In this document: positions 8,110-16,292 of the stretch, one piece after another
Layout of the letters: every line of letters starts with the position of its first letter
Position numbering within the stretch: the stretch's first letter is position 1
DNA from: Algoriphagus resistens
GTDB lineage: Bacteria > Bacteroidota > Bacteroidia > Cytophagales > Cyclobacteriaceae
DNA: 64,000 bases
Direction: 5' to 3'
NCBI RefSeq assembly: GCF_001442615.1
Contig: NZ_LMXN01000011.1
Location: 1-64,000, forward strand
Program-made: the position numbers and the translations under genes
Notes under the pieces: generated by a model
The model's input: the letters and a program-made list of their open reading frames with translations, nothing else
The model's database searches: none
Told to the model about the DNA's origin: nothing

Positions 8110-9564
8110 TCACTTAATTTTCTCTACAGTAAACTTTCCATTTACCTGTCTGACAATATTCAATGGGTTTTCATTTTTCAACGCATCTGGAAGCAGGTCT
8201 GAAGGCATATCCTGAAAGGCTATCGGGCGTGCAAACCGTTTGATAGCTGCTGCACCCACAGAGGTAGACCTAGAATCTGTAGTCGATGGGTAAGGGCCGC
8301 CATGCTGCATAGCATAGCCAACTTCCACGCCTGTGGGAACACCGGAAAAGAGCAATCTTCCGCATTTTTCCTCCAAGACATTGATCAGGGCAGCATTTTG
8401 CTTAAGCTCCGGAATATCTCCCCAAATTGTGATTGTCAATTGGCCATGAAGTTTTTTGGCAGCTTCCATCAATTCATTGGGAGAGTCATAAACCACCATC
8501 AAAGCAAATGCGCCGAAAACTTCTTTTTGAAACACATCATCCACAAGCCAGTCAGCAACTTTGATTTCTGCCAAAGCTGGGCTACCGTTGATCAAATGTT
8601 TAGGGTCAGCTACTTTTATCCACTTGAGTTCGTTACGGCTCTGATAGTATTCTATAGAGTCATAATAGGCTTTTGTAATGCCGGGGTGTAGCATCGGCGA
8701 GCCGGAGATATCCTTGATTTCTTGCGCCATAGCAGCTTCAAATGCGGTGGCATGCGTGCTTGGCACGAATATCAAGCCTGGATTGGTACAGAACTGTCCA
8801 GAGCCAAGGGTAAGGGAGTTTACGTAGGATTGGGCAAGAGGAACCAGCTCATTTTCAAGTTTTTCCGGAAAAGTGAACACAGGGTTCACAGATCCCATTT
8901 CTGCATATACAGGAATTGGCTCATCTCGCTTGCTAGCCAGATCGAAAAGCGCTTTTCCTCCAATATGAGAGCCTGTGAATGCAACGGCTTTCGCCAAAGG
9001 ATGCTGCACCAGTGCCTGGCCGATTTCGATACCGCCTTCTACATGGATGAAAACTCCTTCCGGTAAATGAGCGCTGATTGCAGCTTTATGAATGCATTCT
9101 GCGACTAGTTTTGAAGTCTCCGGGTGAGCTGGATGGCCTTTGTATACAACGGGGCAACCTGCTGCCAGGGCTGAAATGGTATCACCGCCGGCTGTAGAAA
9201 AAGCCAGAGGGAAATTGCTCGCACCAAATACAACCACAGGGCCTATAGGTGTGAGCATTTTTCGAATATCTGCTTTTGGCATCGGTTCCCGGTTTCTATC
9301 TCCTGGGTCTATCGTTGCTTCCAGCCAGCTTCCCTCTCTCACCATAGTGGCGAAAAGCTTGATTTGGCCTGTGGTTCTTCCAAGCTCTCCGTTGATTCTA
9401 CCTTCCGGAAGGTTGGATTCCTTCACCGCTACAGGTACTATGGCAGATCGATTTGCTTCCAAGATCTCCGCGATGGTATCTAAGAAGTCTGCTTTTTGAT
9501 TTGCAGGTAGGTTTTTGTACTGTAGGAAAGCCTCGTGTGCTGCATTGAAAATTTGATCGATCAT
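8110..9564 (-). CDS. 2-oxoglutarate semialdehyde (2,5-dioxovalerate) dehydrogenase
   Basis: Aldehyde dehydrogenase superfamily, 484 residues. It shows AFTGSHIGG (195-203) for NAD(P) binding, the general-base Glu222 in AEMGSVNP and the catalytic Cys259 in GSGQFCTNPG. The sequence style (SNFPLAFSTAGGDT, GRTTGQIK) is that of the NADP-type dehydrogenase that makes 2-oxoglutarate from its semialdehyde in sugar-acid and hydroxyproline breakdown. It would be the last enzymatic step of the cluster, feeding the TCA cycle. It lies 75 nt downstream of the deaminase. Confidence 0.88.
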   Translation of the reverse strand: MIDQIFNAAHEAFLQYKNLPANQKADFLDTIAEILEANRSAIVPVAVKESNLPEGRINGELGRTTGQIKLFATMVREGSWLEATIDPGDRNREPMPKADIRKMLTPIGPVVVFGASNFPLAFSTAGGDTISALAAGCPVVYKGHPAHPETSKLVAECIHKAAISAHLPEGVFIHVEGGIEIGQALVQHPLAKAVAFTGSHIGGKALFDLASKRDEPIPVYAEMGSVNPVFTFPEKLENELVPLAQSYVNSLTLGSGQFCTNPGLIFVPSTHATAFEAAMAQEIKDISGSPMLHPGITKAYYDSIEYYQSRNELKWIKVADPKHLINGSPALAEIKVADWLVDDVFQKEVFGAFALMVVYDSPNELMEAAKKLHGQLTITIWGDIPELKQNAALINVLEEKCGRLLFSGVPTGVEVGYAMQHGGPYPSTTDSRSTSVGAAAIKRFARPIAFQDMPSDLLPDALKNENPLNIVRQVNGKFTVEKIK

Positions 9565-9639
9565 AGGATTGTAGGTTTAAAAGGTTAATAGTTTGAAGAT
9601 AGGAAAAAGGTGCAAGACAAATGCCATTTGCCTAAGGCT

Positions 9640-10530
9640 TTATAGCTGGGGTCTGTTGGCAATTCCGTCAGTAATGATTTTCTCAATGCGCGTGCGCTCT
9701 TCCCCGACCAAAGTCAGTCTTGGGGCTCTCACGTGCTCGCTTCCGATACCGCAATGTTGTTCGGCAAGTTTGATATACTGAACCAGCTTTGGATGGATGT
9801 CCAGTTCCAAAAGCGGTAGGAACCAGCGATAGATTTCTCTTGCTTCTTCGTTTTTTCCTTCGTTTACCAAGTTGAAAATCGTAACCGTTTCCTTCGGGAA
9901 AGCACATACCAAACCCGCTACCCAGCCATCTGCTCCCATGACCAATTCTTCCATGGCTAATGTGTCTACACCGCAAAGCAACTTGAAACGATCACCAAAC
10001 CTATTCCTCATACGGGTCACGTTGGAAATGTCTCTTGTGGATTCTTTGATAGCCTGGATGTTTTCACATGCTGCCAATTCAGCAAACATATCAATTGTCA
10101 CCAAAGTTTTGTAATCCACTGGATTATTATAGATCATAATCGGAAGATCGGTGCTGTTTGCAACAGCTTTGAAGTAAGCTACCACTTCTCTCGCATCAGC
10201 GGCGTACCTCATAGGTGGAAGAATCATCAAGCCGGCAGCTCCTAATTCTTTGGCCTTGGCGGCCCAAAACAGTGCATCCTGAGTAGCACCTTCGGCAATG
10301 TTCAAGATTACAGGCACTTTCCCGTCAAGATAGTTAACAGTTTCTCTTGTCAATTTGATTTTTTCCTCTTGGGATAGTACAGAGCTTTCGCCGAGCGTAC
10401 CCCCTAGAATAATCCCGTGTACACCGGATTCTAGTTGGAAGTCAATGTTTTTGAAAAATAGCTCCATATCCAAGCTTCCATCGGCATGGAATTTAGTCGT
10501 CACAGCGGGGAATACACCTTTCCAGTTCAT
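9640..10530 (-). CDS. Dihydrodipicolinate synthase family, 1-pyrroline-4-hydroxy-2-carboxylate deaminase
   Basis: 296-residue DapA/NanA-type TIM barrel. The Schiff-base lysine is Lys162 (QAIKEST) and the partner tyrosine is Tyr134 (MIYNNPVDY). GGTLGESS (43-50) is the carboxylate-binding loop. The family is broad, but linkage to the epimerase, the D-amino-acid oxidase and the semialdehyde dehydrogenase points to the deaminase of hydroxyproline catabolism, which yields 2-oxoglutarate semialdehyde. It is first in the minus-strand order and divergent from the AraC regulator. True DapA function is unlikely given the context. Confidence 0.85.
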   Translation of the reverse strand: MNWKGVFPAVTTKFHADGSLDMELFFKNIDFQLESGVHGIILGGTLGESSVLSQEEKIKLTRETVNYLDGKVPVILNIAEGATQDALFWAAKAKELGAAGLMILPPMRYAADAREVVAYFKAVANSTDLPIMIYNNPVDYKTLVTIDMFAELAACENIQAIKESTRDISNVTRMRNRFGDRFKLLCGVDTLAMEELVMGADGWVAGLVCAFPKETVTIFNLVNEGKNEEAREIYRWFLPLLELDIHPKLVQYIKLAEQHCGIGSEHVRAPRLTLVGEERTRIEKIITDGIANRPQL

Positions 10531-10544
10531 ATCGTTTTTTCTTT

Positions 10545-10552
10545 CAAAATTA
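10545..10552 (-). promoter_or_regulatory. Candidate -7 box for the hydroxyproline genes
   Basis: On the minus strand TAATTTTG fits the Bacteroidota TAnnTTTG -7 box exactly. A clear -33 TTTG was not found. It would give a leader of only about 9 nt before the deaminase start. Confidence 0.4.
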
Positions 10553-10592
10553 GTTTATGCGTGAACCGTAAGAAAGTTTTCTTTTAGTAAAT

Positions 10593-10629
10593 AATGACTC
10601 TATTTTGACAAAAAAATGACTATAATTGG
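10593..10629. promoter_or_regulatory. Direct repeat, candidate AraC-family operator
   Basis: AATGACTCTATTTTG (10593) and AATGACTATAATTGG (10615) share 11 of 15 positions and start 22 bp apart, about two helical turns. Direct repeats of this spacing are typical of AraC-type binding sites. They lie between the divergent deaminase and AraC genes, about 55-90 bp upstream of the inferred start of the catabolic transcript. Confidence 0.45.
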
Positions 10630-10661
10630 ATAATAATCGTAATCCAAGCCTATTTTATCCT

Positions 10662-11528
10662 ATGAGCAAAGTAATTTCCTTTCAGATACCCAAATCTGAA
10701 AAAACGTTTATTCAATACCAAGAAGATAGAGGGAAGCACTTTTATGATAAGCTTCATCAGCATCCACAAGCTCAGCTAACCTTGATCCTGGAAGGTAGAG
10801 GTCAATTTCTTGTGGGTGACTACGTAGGCCGATTTGAGCCGGGAGAAGTTTTCTTATTAGGGGAAAGCATACCTCATGTCTTTCGTAGTGATGGGGATTA
10901 CTTTAAGAATGAGAGTGAGCTAACCGTGGCAGGAAATACAATATTTTTTGATTTTCAGGCATTGGGAAGCGCATTAAAAGAGGTGGAGGAGTTTCACGAG
11001 CTGGTCAAGATCAGTGAAAAAATCAATGGATGTTTTCAGTTGAAAGGAGATATACGAGCGAAAATTACCCGGTTGATCAATGGGTTTGGAGATGTCTCTG
11101 GGATAAATAAACTTCAGCAAAGTTTGGCAATTTTGAGTTTGCTGGATTTTACTTCAGAAGATGTGCAGCCTCTCAACAAGGTGCCTGTTCATCGGACAAT
11201 GACCGAACGGGACGGGAGAAGAATGGATCAGGTGATGAGATTTATCCTTGATAATAGTACCAGACAGATCACTCTGGAGGAAGTGGCTGAGCAGGCGTAT
11301 ATGAGTAAAGAAGCATTTTGTAGGTTTTTCAAATTGCGGACGAGAAGGACTTTTACGCAGTATGTACAGCAATTGAGAATCACAGAAGCGAAGAAGTTGC
11401 TGCTGGAGACTGATATGGGTATTTCGGGGATTTCCTATCAAGTGGGTTTTCAAACATTGTCACATTTCAACAAAACTTTTAAAAATCTCACGGGGATGAC
11501 TCCAAAAGAATGGAGAAAATTGGAGTAG
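10662..11528 (+). CDS. AraC family transcriptional regulator (cupin sensor domain)
   Basis: 288 residues from the ATG at 10662; a TTG at 10626 would add 12 residues but lies within the probable operator, so the ATG is preferred. The N-terminal half has cupin features (HQHPQAQLTLILEGRGQF, GRFEPGEVFLLGE), and the C-terminal half is a double helix-turn-helix (ITLEEVAEQAYMSKEAFCRF and ISGISYQVGFQTLSHFNKTF ending in GMTPKEWR). It is divergent from the hydroxyproline genes, so it is probably their activator, sensing hydroxyproline or a pathway intermediate. The ligand is an inference. Confidence 0.9.
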   Translation: MSKVISFQIPKSEKTFIQYQEDRGKHFYDKLHQHPQAQLTLILEGRGQFLVGDYVGRFEPGEVFLLGESIPHVFRSDGDYFKNESELTVAGNTIFFDFQALGSALKEVEEFHELVKISEKINGCFQLKGDIRAKITRLINGFGDVSGINKLQQSLAILSLLDFTSEDVQPLNKVPVHRTMTERDGRRMDQVMRFILDNSTRQITLEEVAEQAYMSKEAFCRFFKLRTRRTFTQYVQQLRITEAKKLLLETDMGISGISYQVGFQTLSHFNKTFKNLTGMTPKEWRKLE

Positions 11529-11728
11529 ATGATATCCTGGTTGGCGCTATTGAGAAAGATTTTCCCCAAAATCGGGTAATCCGATGTAGTTGTTTAATTC
11601 TCATTTTGCCACCCTAAACTATATAAAAAGCTATAAATGGGCTATAGCTAGGTGGTTAAGGAGTCATTTAATTGCTAAAATTCTTGATGGCATTGGGTTT
11701 GGCTATACAGTCGAAAACAAAGACAATT

Positions 11729-12262
11729 ATGAAAAAATTACTCTTATCGTTTTCCTTCATGGTAGCAGTTTTTGCAGTTTATGCTCAGACAGAGCGCGAT
11801 TTAGAAGATATCAACGAAGACAATTCTTGGCTGAAGCTAGGACTTAACATGGGAGTTCCTATAGGAGATATAGGGGATTATTCTTCATTTGCTTTTGGGT
11901 TGGATGCAGCGGGTCAATTTATGCGAACTGACAATTTTGGCCTTGGCGTAGTTACAGGCTATACTCAATATTTTGCAAAAGACGACCTGCCGGGTACAGA
12001 GAATTTTGGTGCTATTCCACTAGGTTTAATGTTTAGATATTATCCTGAGCCATCTGGATTCTTTGCAGGAACTGATGTAGGATATACTTTTTTGACTAAC
12101 GGATTCCCAAGTGATGGTGGCTTTTATATACGTCCGCAGGTAGGTTATCATAACTATGACTGGAATATCTTCGCTTTTTATAATCAAATTTTCACCTCCG
12201 ATCCAACTGCTGATATTCAGTCAATTGGTGTGGCGGCAACATATAATATTAGATTCAAATAA
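11729..12262 (+). CDS. Outer-membrane beta-barrel protein
   Basis: 177 residues from ATG 11729. This start is preferred to one 57 nt upstream because it begins directly with a signal peptide (MKKLLLSFSFMVAVFAVYAQ). The mature part alternates short hydrophobic and polar stretches rich in Gly, Tyr and Phe and ends in a typical C-terminal strand (VAATYNIRFK), as in small OmpW/OMP_b-brl-type barrels. No specific substrate can be named. It is followed 13 nt later by leader element copy A and then a small membrane protein in the same direction. Confidence 0.8.
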   Translation: MKKLLLSFSFMVAVFAVYAQTERDLEDINEDNSWLKLGLNMGVPIGDIGDYSSFAFGLDAAGQFMRTDNFGLGVVTGYTQYFAKDDLPGTENFGAIPLGLMFRYYPEPSGFFAGTDVGYTFLTNGFPSDGGFYIRPQVGYHNYDWNIFAFYNQIFTSDPTADIQSIGVAATYNIRFK

Positions 12263-12275
12263 ATATTAAAATATC

Positions 12276-12365
12276 ATGAAATCGAGCATGACTCAAGGCA
12301 CAAACTAAGATAATTATAATGCATGCAAGATTCCATACGGCCTTTAAATGATAAAATATAAACAG
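12276..12365 (+). repeat. Dispersed leader element, copy A
   Basis: 90-nt member of the five-copy family described in the findings. It begins ATGAAATCGAGCATG and carries the partner arm CATGCAAGATTCCAT. The one arm difference from other copies falls in the predicted internal mismatch of the stem. It ends at an ATG (12366) that opens a three-codon frame whose TGA overlaps the ATG of the next gene at 12374. Any peptide from its first ATG would stop after 10 codons, so coding is not conserved. Confidence 0.75.
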
Positions 12366-12373
12366 ATGAACAA

Positions 12374-12583
12374 ATGAAAGACCAATTGAAAAAGTATTCG
12401 GGAAGCGTGTTCTTATTTCTTATCTCCATGATCTTTTCAGTCACTGCATTTGCCCAGGACGGAGGGTTAGATATAGATGTTGACTTAGGCAAACCGGAAT
12501 GGTATGAGCAGCCTTGGGTATGGGTAGTAGGAGGAGCTGTGTTTATTTTGATTCTGGTAGCAATACTCAGAAAGAGGAAATAA
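12374..12583 (+). CDS. Small exported membrane protein
   Basis: 69 residues: a signal-like segment (about 11-27, ending TAFAQ), a short acidic stretch DGGLDIDVDLGKPEW, then one transmembrane helix (about 47-65) and a basic tail RKRK. This layout (Sec signal, acidic linker, WYEQPWVWVVGG and one helix) recurs in unnamed Bacteroidota proteins as far as I recall; the function is unknown. Its ATG overlaps the stop of a three-codon frame that starts at the end of leader element A, which hints at coupled translation. Confidence 0.75.
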   Translation: MKDQLKKYSGSVFLFLISMIFSVTAFAQDGGLDIDVDLGKPEWYEQPWVWVVGGAVFILILVAILRKRK

Positions 12584-12600
12584 CAAGTTTGCGCATAGTG

Positions 12601-12632
12601 AAAAGGTCATCTCGGTCGGGATGACCTTTTTC
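12601..12632 (+). terminator. Terminator after the small membrane protein
   Basis: AAAAGGTCATC (12601-12611) pairs with GATGACCTTTT (12620-12630) around an 8-nt loop, followed by T residues. The 200 bp from here to the next gene show nothing else that I recognise. Confidence 0.8.
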
Positions 12633-12828
12633 TGCTTATTCCCCTAAATATTATTCACATATGGACATAATTATAGGGCATCCAGCATCATTGCCCTAGA
12701 GTCACTGGGAGGTCAGGGGTATATTTTACCGCTGATCAAAGATTTCTATCCGGGTATATAATGAAGCATCTCTTTTGAGTATTTATATGCAAATGGATTT
12801 AATTTAAGGTTTCACTTTCATCATCCTT

Positions 12829-14511
12829 ATGAAAAAAATCTACCTGCCACTGATTTTTTGTTTAATCTCTACGCTGGGCTTTTCAACCGAGTTAGTCCAG
12901 ACGATTCAAGCCTACCAAGCCGATTACGGTGCTTTGAGGAGGTTATATTCTAATCCACTTTCAGATGAGTATTTTTCCAGAATCCTGGAATTCAACCGTG
13001 AATATTTGTCTGTTTTGGGCAAAGTAAATTATGATTCCCTCTCCGAAGACGGTAAAATTGACTATGTCCTTTTTCGGAATTTTCTCGAAAAAGAGCTTGC
13101 TGAATTGTCTATAGAAAAGGAATCCTTTGATGAAGTTTCGGGAGTTTTGGCTTTTGCCGAACCTCTGAAAGAATTTTCTCAGGGAAGGCGCAGAGCTAAA
13201 AAGCCTGAACCTCAAGTGCTCGCAGCTACTTGGAATGAAGTGGCAAAACAAGTGGAGGACCAGCTGAAGAACCTCGCCTCAAGTCCAAAGTATACTAGTT
13301 GGCAGAAAGCTGATTTGGCAGCAAGTGCTGTGGAATCGATAGCTAAAGTGACCAGGGAGGCTTATTCTTACTATTTTGATTACGATCCCATGTTTACGTG
13401 GTGGATGCCTGAGCCTTGGAAGAAGCTCGACGAGAGCATGAAAGCATATGCGGAAGGGTTACGTGAACACTATGCAAATTCAGTGAAAGATGACGGAAGT
13501 GGAATTATAGGAAGGCCGATCGGGAGAGATGCCCTGGAAAAGCAATTGGCTTTTGAGATGATCGCTTATAGTCCAGAGGAATTGATTGCAGAAGCGGAGA
13601 AGCAATTTGCTTGGTGCGAGAAAGAAATGCTAAAAGCTTCCAACGAATTGGGGTTTGGTGATGATTGGAAAGCTGCGTTGGAAATGGTGAAAGAATCCTA
13701 TTTGCCGGCAGGAGAGTGGCCAACCGAAGTGATCCGCTTGGCGGAAGAAGCTACTGATTACGTAGAATCTAATGATCTTATCACGGTATCTGCGTTGGCA
13801 AAAGAAACTTGGCGGACAGTCATGATCTCAGCGGAGCGCCAGCGGGTAAGTCCATTTTTTCTGGGAGGAGAATCGATCCAGATTTCGTATCCTACATCTG
13901 AGATGAGCCATGAGGACAAAATGATGAGTATGCGCGGGAACAATCCACATTTTTCACGTGCGACAGTTCATCATGAACTGATTCCGGGACATCATTTGCA
14001 GCAGTTTATGAACCAGCGTAACATGACTCATCGACGTATGTTTGGAACTCCATTTTGGACGGAAGGATGGGCGTTATACTGGGAGTTTATCCTGTGGGAC
14101 AAAGATTTCCCCAGAGATGCCAAGGATAAAGTCGGGATGCTTTTCTGGAGAATGCACCGCTGTGCACGGATCATTTTTTCGTTGAATTATCACCTGGAGA
14201 AGATGACCCCTCAAGAATGTATTGATTTATTGGTGGATAAAGTCGGCCATGAGCGGGCAAATGCGGAAGCGGAAGTGCGAAGATCATTTGAAGGTGGATA
14301 TGGACCTTTGTACCAAATAGCCTACATGATCGGTGCCTTGGAATTTTACTCTTTGAGAGATGAAATGGTCAACTCAGGTAAACTGAGTGAGAAAGAATAC
14401 CATGATCTGATCATGAGCCAGAATGCCATGCCTGTGGAAATATTGAGAGCTAAAGTCACTGGCCAGCCACTCAAGAAGGATCACAAAGCGAGTTGGAGGT
14501 TTTTGAATTGA
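12829..14511 (+). CDS. DUF885 family metallopeptidase-like protein, exported
   Basis: 560 residues with an N-terminal signal peptide (MKKIYLPLIFCLISTLGFS). The family hallmark HHELIPGHHLQ is at 381-391, with a further conserved Glu in TEGWALYWE (411-419). This gives a gluzincin-like HExxPGH site that probably binds a metal. DUF885 proteins are about this long and are thought to be exported peptidases of unknown specificity. It is monocistronic: 245 bp free upstream, and a bidirectional hairpin downstream. Confidence 0.85.
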   Translation: MKKIYLPLIFCLISTLGFSTELVQTIQAYQADYGALRRLYSNPLSDEYFSRILEFNREYLSVLGKVNYDSLSEDGKIDYVLFRNFLEKELAELSIEKESFDEVSGVLAFAEPLKEFSQGRRRAKKPEPQVLAATWNEVAKQVEDQLKNLASSPKYTSWQKADLAASAVESIAKVTREAYSYYFDYDPMFTWWMPEPWKKLDESMKAYAEGLREHYANSVKDDGSGIIGRPIGRDALEKQLAFEMIAYSPEELIAEAEKQFAWCEKEMLKASNELGFGDDWKAALEMVKESYLPAGEWPTEVIRLAEEATDYVESNDLITVSALAKETWRTVMISAERQRVSPFFLGGESIQISYPTSEMSHEDKMMSMRGNNPHFSRATVHHELIPGHHLQQFMNQRNMTHRRMFGTPFWTEGWALYWEFILWDKDFPRDAKDKVGMLFWRMHRCARIIFSLNYHLEKMTPQECIDLLVDKVGHERANAEAEVRRSFEGGYGPLYQIAYMIGALEFYSLRDEMVNSGKLSEKEYHDLIMSQNAMPVEILRAKVTGQPLKKDHKASWRFLN

Positions 14512-14574
14512 AGAAGCTCCTCCTAACTCAACTGTATCTCTTTGCCATACTTTTGTGCTCAGCGACTAAATCAA

Positions 14575-14603
14575 AAAAGGAGTCCGAACCGCGGACTCCT
14601 TTT
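14575..14603. terminator. Bidirectional terminator
   Basis: A 12-bp stem (AAAAGGAGTCCG with CGGACTCCTTTT) and a 5-nt loop lie between two convergent genes. The minus strand has the longer T run, so it serves the sigma-factor operon at least as well as the DUF885 gene. Confidence 0.8.
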
Positions 14604-14625
14604 CCTATTGAAACCATTAACAGTA

Positions 14626-15393
14626 TTACTTTTTAAGGTCTTTTTTCAACTTTATGATGATTACGCCATTTTTTCCTTTTTCACCATAGAGGTCGACTGC
14701 AGATTTGTCTTTTAGCACATTAATGCTCTCAATATCATCAGGATTAATGCTATTGAATTCTTTTATCTCTTTATTGCCATCTTCTGTATCAAGGATATAA
14801 AGGGGAGCATTTTCCTGACTTGAACCCAAGGACTGAACGATTACTTTTGGACTGGAAGAGGAGCTAACTCCTGGGGTTCCGACAAGTGGCTTCCCTTTCA
14901 TGACCAATTTGCCTCCTGAAGTAGAGCTGACTGAGTTTACGCCATATCCGGTAATACTTATACCGTTTACAGTTTGAACCCTAGGTGTCTGTAGGATTTC
15001 CTGCTGCTCGAAGCTTAGTTCATTTTTGATTGCCACCATGGTGCTCAGCTGCTGTTTTTTCAGTGAGTTTTCTAAGGCCAGTACCTTGTCCATTTGTTTT
15101 TGGACGGCAACTTGATCGATTTTTGTTTCGTCAAGAAGCACTTTAAGCTTTTTGGTTTCATCGTCTAAATCCCACTTCATGGTGCTGAATTTGCCTGCAT
15201 TTTCACTGTGGATTTTTTTGATTTTGGTAGCCTGTGCCTCGCTGAGATCAAGTTCATCTCTCAGTTCCATCACCCGATCGGCAGAGAAGAGATTCTTTTG
15301 GAAGAGGTCTTGATTCTGTCCCACAGTAGCTACCAATTGTCCGTTGGCAACGGTGGCGCTGAGGGCCAAAAAGAGAATAAGTAAGTATTTCAT
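14626..15393 (-). CDS. Exported hybrid protein: Spy/LTXXQ-like helices plus TonB-plug-like tail
   Basis: 255 residues with signal peptide MKYLLILFLALSATVANGQ. Residues about 35-130 are helical with an LxLSEAQATKIKKI segment, reminiscent of Spy/CpxP-type periplasmic proteins. The C-terminal part (about 180-250) reads PLYILD...INPDDIESINVLKDKSAVDLYGEKGKNGVIIIKLKK. That pattern is the end of a TonB-dependent-receptor plug domain, but there is no beta-barrel behind it. It is the last gene of an ECF sigma/anti-sigma operon (14 nt gap), so it may be an envelope-stress or signalling component. The domain calls are by eye. Confidence 0.7.
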   Translation of the reverse strand: MKYLLILFLALSATVANGQLVATVGQNQDLFQKNLFSADRVMELRDELDLSEAQATKIKKIHSENAGKFSTMKWDLDDETKKLKVLLDETKIDQVAVQKQMDKVLALENSLKKQQLSTMVAIKNELSFEQQEILQTPRVQTVNGISITGYGVNSVSSTSGGKLVMKGKPLVGTPGVSSSSSPKVIVQSLGSSQENAPLYILDTEDGNKEIKEFNSINPDDIESINVLKDKSAVDLYGEKGKNGVIIIKLKKDLKK

Positions 15394-15406
15394 AGTAGTT
15401 TTTCTT

Positions 15407-15718
15407 TTAATATTCTGTCAATAATGAAGCAGTAGGCGATTCCCATGTATCAAGGAAAGTGCGCTCTTCGATGGTGAAATGTTGATTGTGATTCCCGTCC
15501 TGCTGCAAGGTGATGATCACCACCTCTGGGGATGCGGGTTTTATGGGCTCAGGTTTTTGAATGAATAGAAAGGCAAAGACCATAGAAGCAGCTATTCCCG
15601 CAGGAATCCAAAAACCGAATTTCCTTGTTTTGACTTCTGGAAAAACCGGGATATCCAATTGTTCATCCTGCTTTTTCATCTGGTCAAAAAACCGTTCTAT
15701 TTGTTCATTGTTTTCCAT
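15407..15718 (-). CDS. Single-pass membrane protein, probable anti-sigma factor
   Basis: 103 residues. A cytoplasmic acidic N-terminal part (1-33) is followed by one transmembrane helix (about 35-53, FWIPAGIAASMVFAFLFI) and a short periplasmic tail of about 50 residues. No zinc-binding HxxxCxxC is present. The start overlaps the end of the ECF sigma gene by 14 nt, the usual arrangement for a sigma/anti-sigma pair, and that context is the main evidence for the role. Confidence 0.65.
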   Translation of the reverse strand: MENNEQIERFFDQMKKQDEQLDIPVFPEVKTRKFGFWIPAGIAASMVFAFLFIQKPEPIKPASPEVVIITLQQDGNHNQHFTIEERTFLDTWESPTASLLTEY

Positions 15719-16202
15719 AGTCTTCTTGGATTTGAACTTTAGTAATTAATTCCTTGAGTTTCTTTTTTCCACGATCATAATGCGTTCTGGCGGTTCCTAT
15801 ACTTATTTGTAGGATTTCAGCACTTTGAGCGATGGTCATCTTATGGTAAAAAACCATCAGGATAACTTCCCGCTGCATCTCGGGTAAATGCTTGATTATT
15901 CCCTCATAATCCGTCCGGTCTACTTCCTCGTGAATATCAACCGGATCATAGGAATCTGATAGAGAAACTATCTTGCCAGCCTTTCTCAGTTCATCTATTG
16001 CGGTGTATCTAATGATGGAGAAGAGCCATGTTTTTACCTTGGATTCATCCTTCAGCTTTGCCTGTCCTTCCAAAATCTTCAAATATGTCTGCTGAAGCAC
16101 ATCTTTGGCCATTTCATCTTTAAAGGAACAACATTGCCTAGCCCAGAGGTATGCATCCCGATGATGGGCTTTTAAGATATGATCAAGCTGGTTGTGATTC
16201 AT
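15705..16202 (-). CDS. ECF-type RNA polymerase sigma factor
   Basis: 165 residues with sigma region 2 (DVLQQTYLKILEG, VKTWLFSIIRYTAIDELRK, about 35-80) and region 4 (LPEMQREVILMVFYHKMTIAQSAEILQISIGTARTHYDRGKKKLKE, in the last third). It heads a three-gene minus-strand operon with a membrane anti-sigma-like protein and an exported hybrid protein. It would direct transcription of an envelope-response regulon, likely including itself. No target promoter motif could be defined from one operon. Confidence 0.9.
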   Translation of the reverse strand: MNHNQLDHILKAHHRDAYLWARQCCSFKDEMAKDVLQQTYLKILEGQAKLKDESKVKTWLFSIIRYTAIDELRKAGKIVSLSDSYDPVDIHEEVDRTDYEGIIKHLPEMQREVILMVFYHKMTIAQSAEILQISIGTARTHYDRGKKKLKELITKVQIQEDYGKQ

Positions 16203-16292
16203 TTATACCGATTAGTCGGGGAAAGAATCCAATATATGACAAGGAAGTTTAAAAAGTTTTAAAGATGTAAGGTTGGAGGGTTTACAACTTCT

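Noticed and set aside
10604..10628. TTTG and TATAATTG as a promoter for the AraC gene
   Set aside because: The spacing is only 13 nt, too short for the Bacteroidota -33/-7 arrangement of about 18-20 nt.
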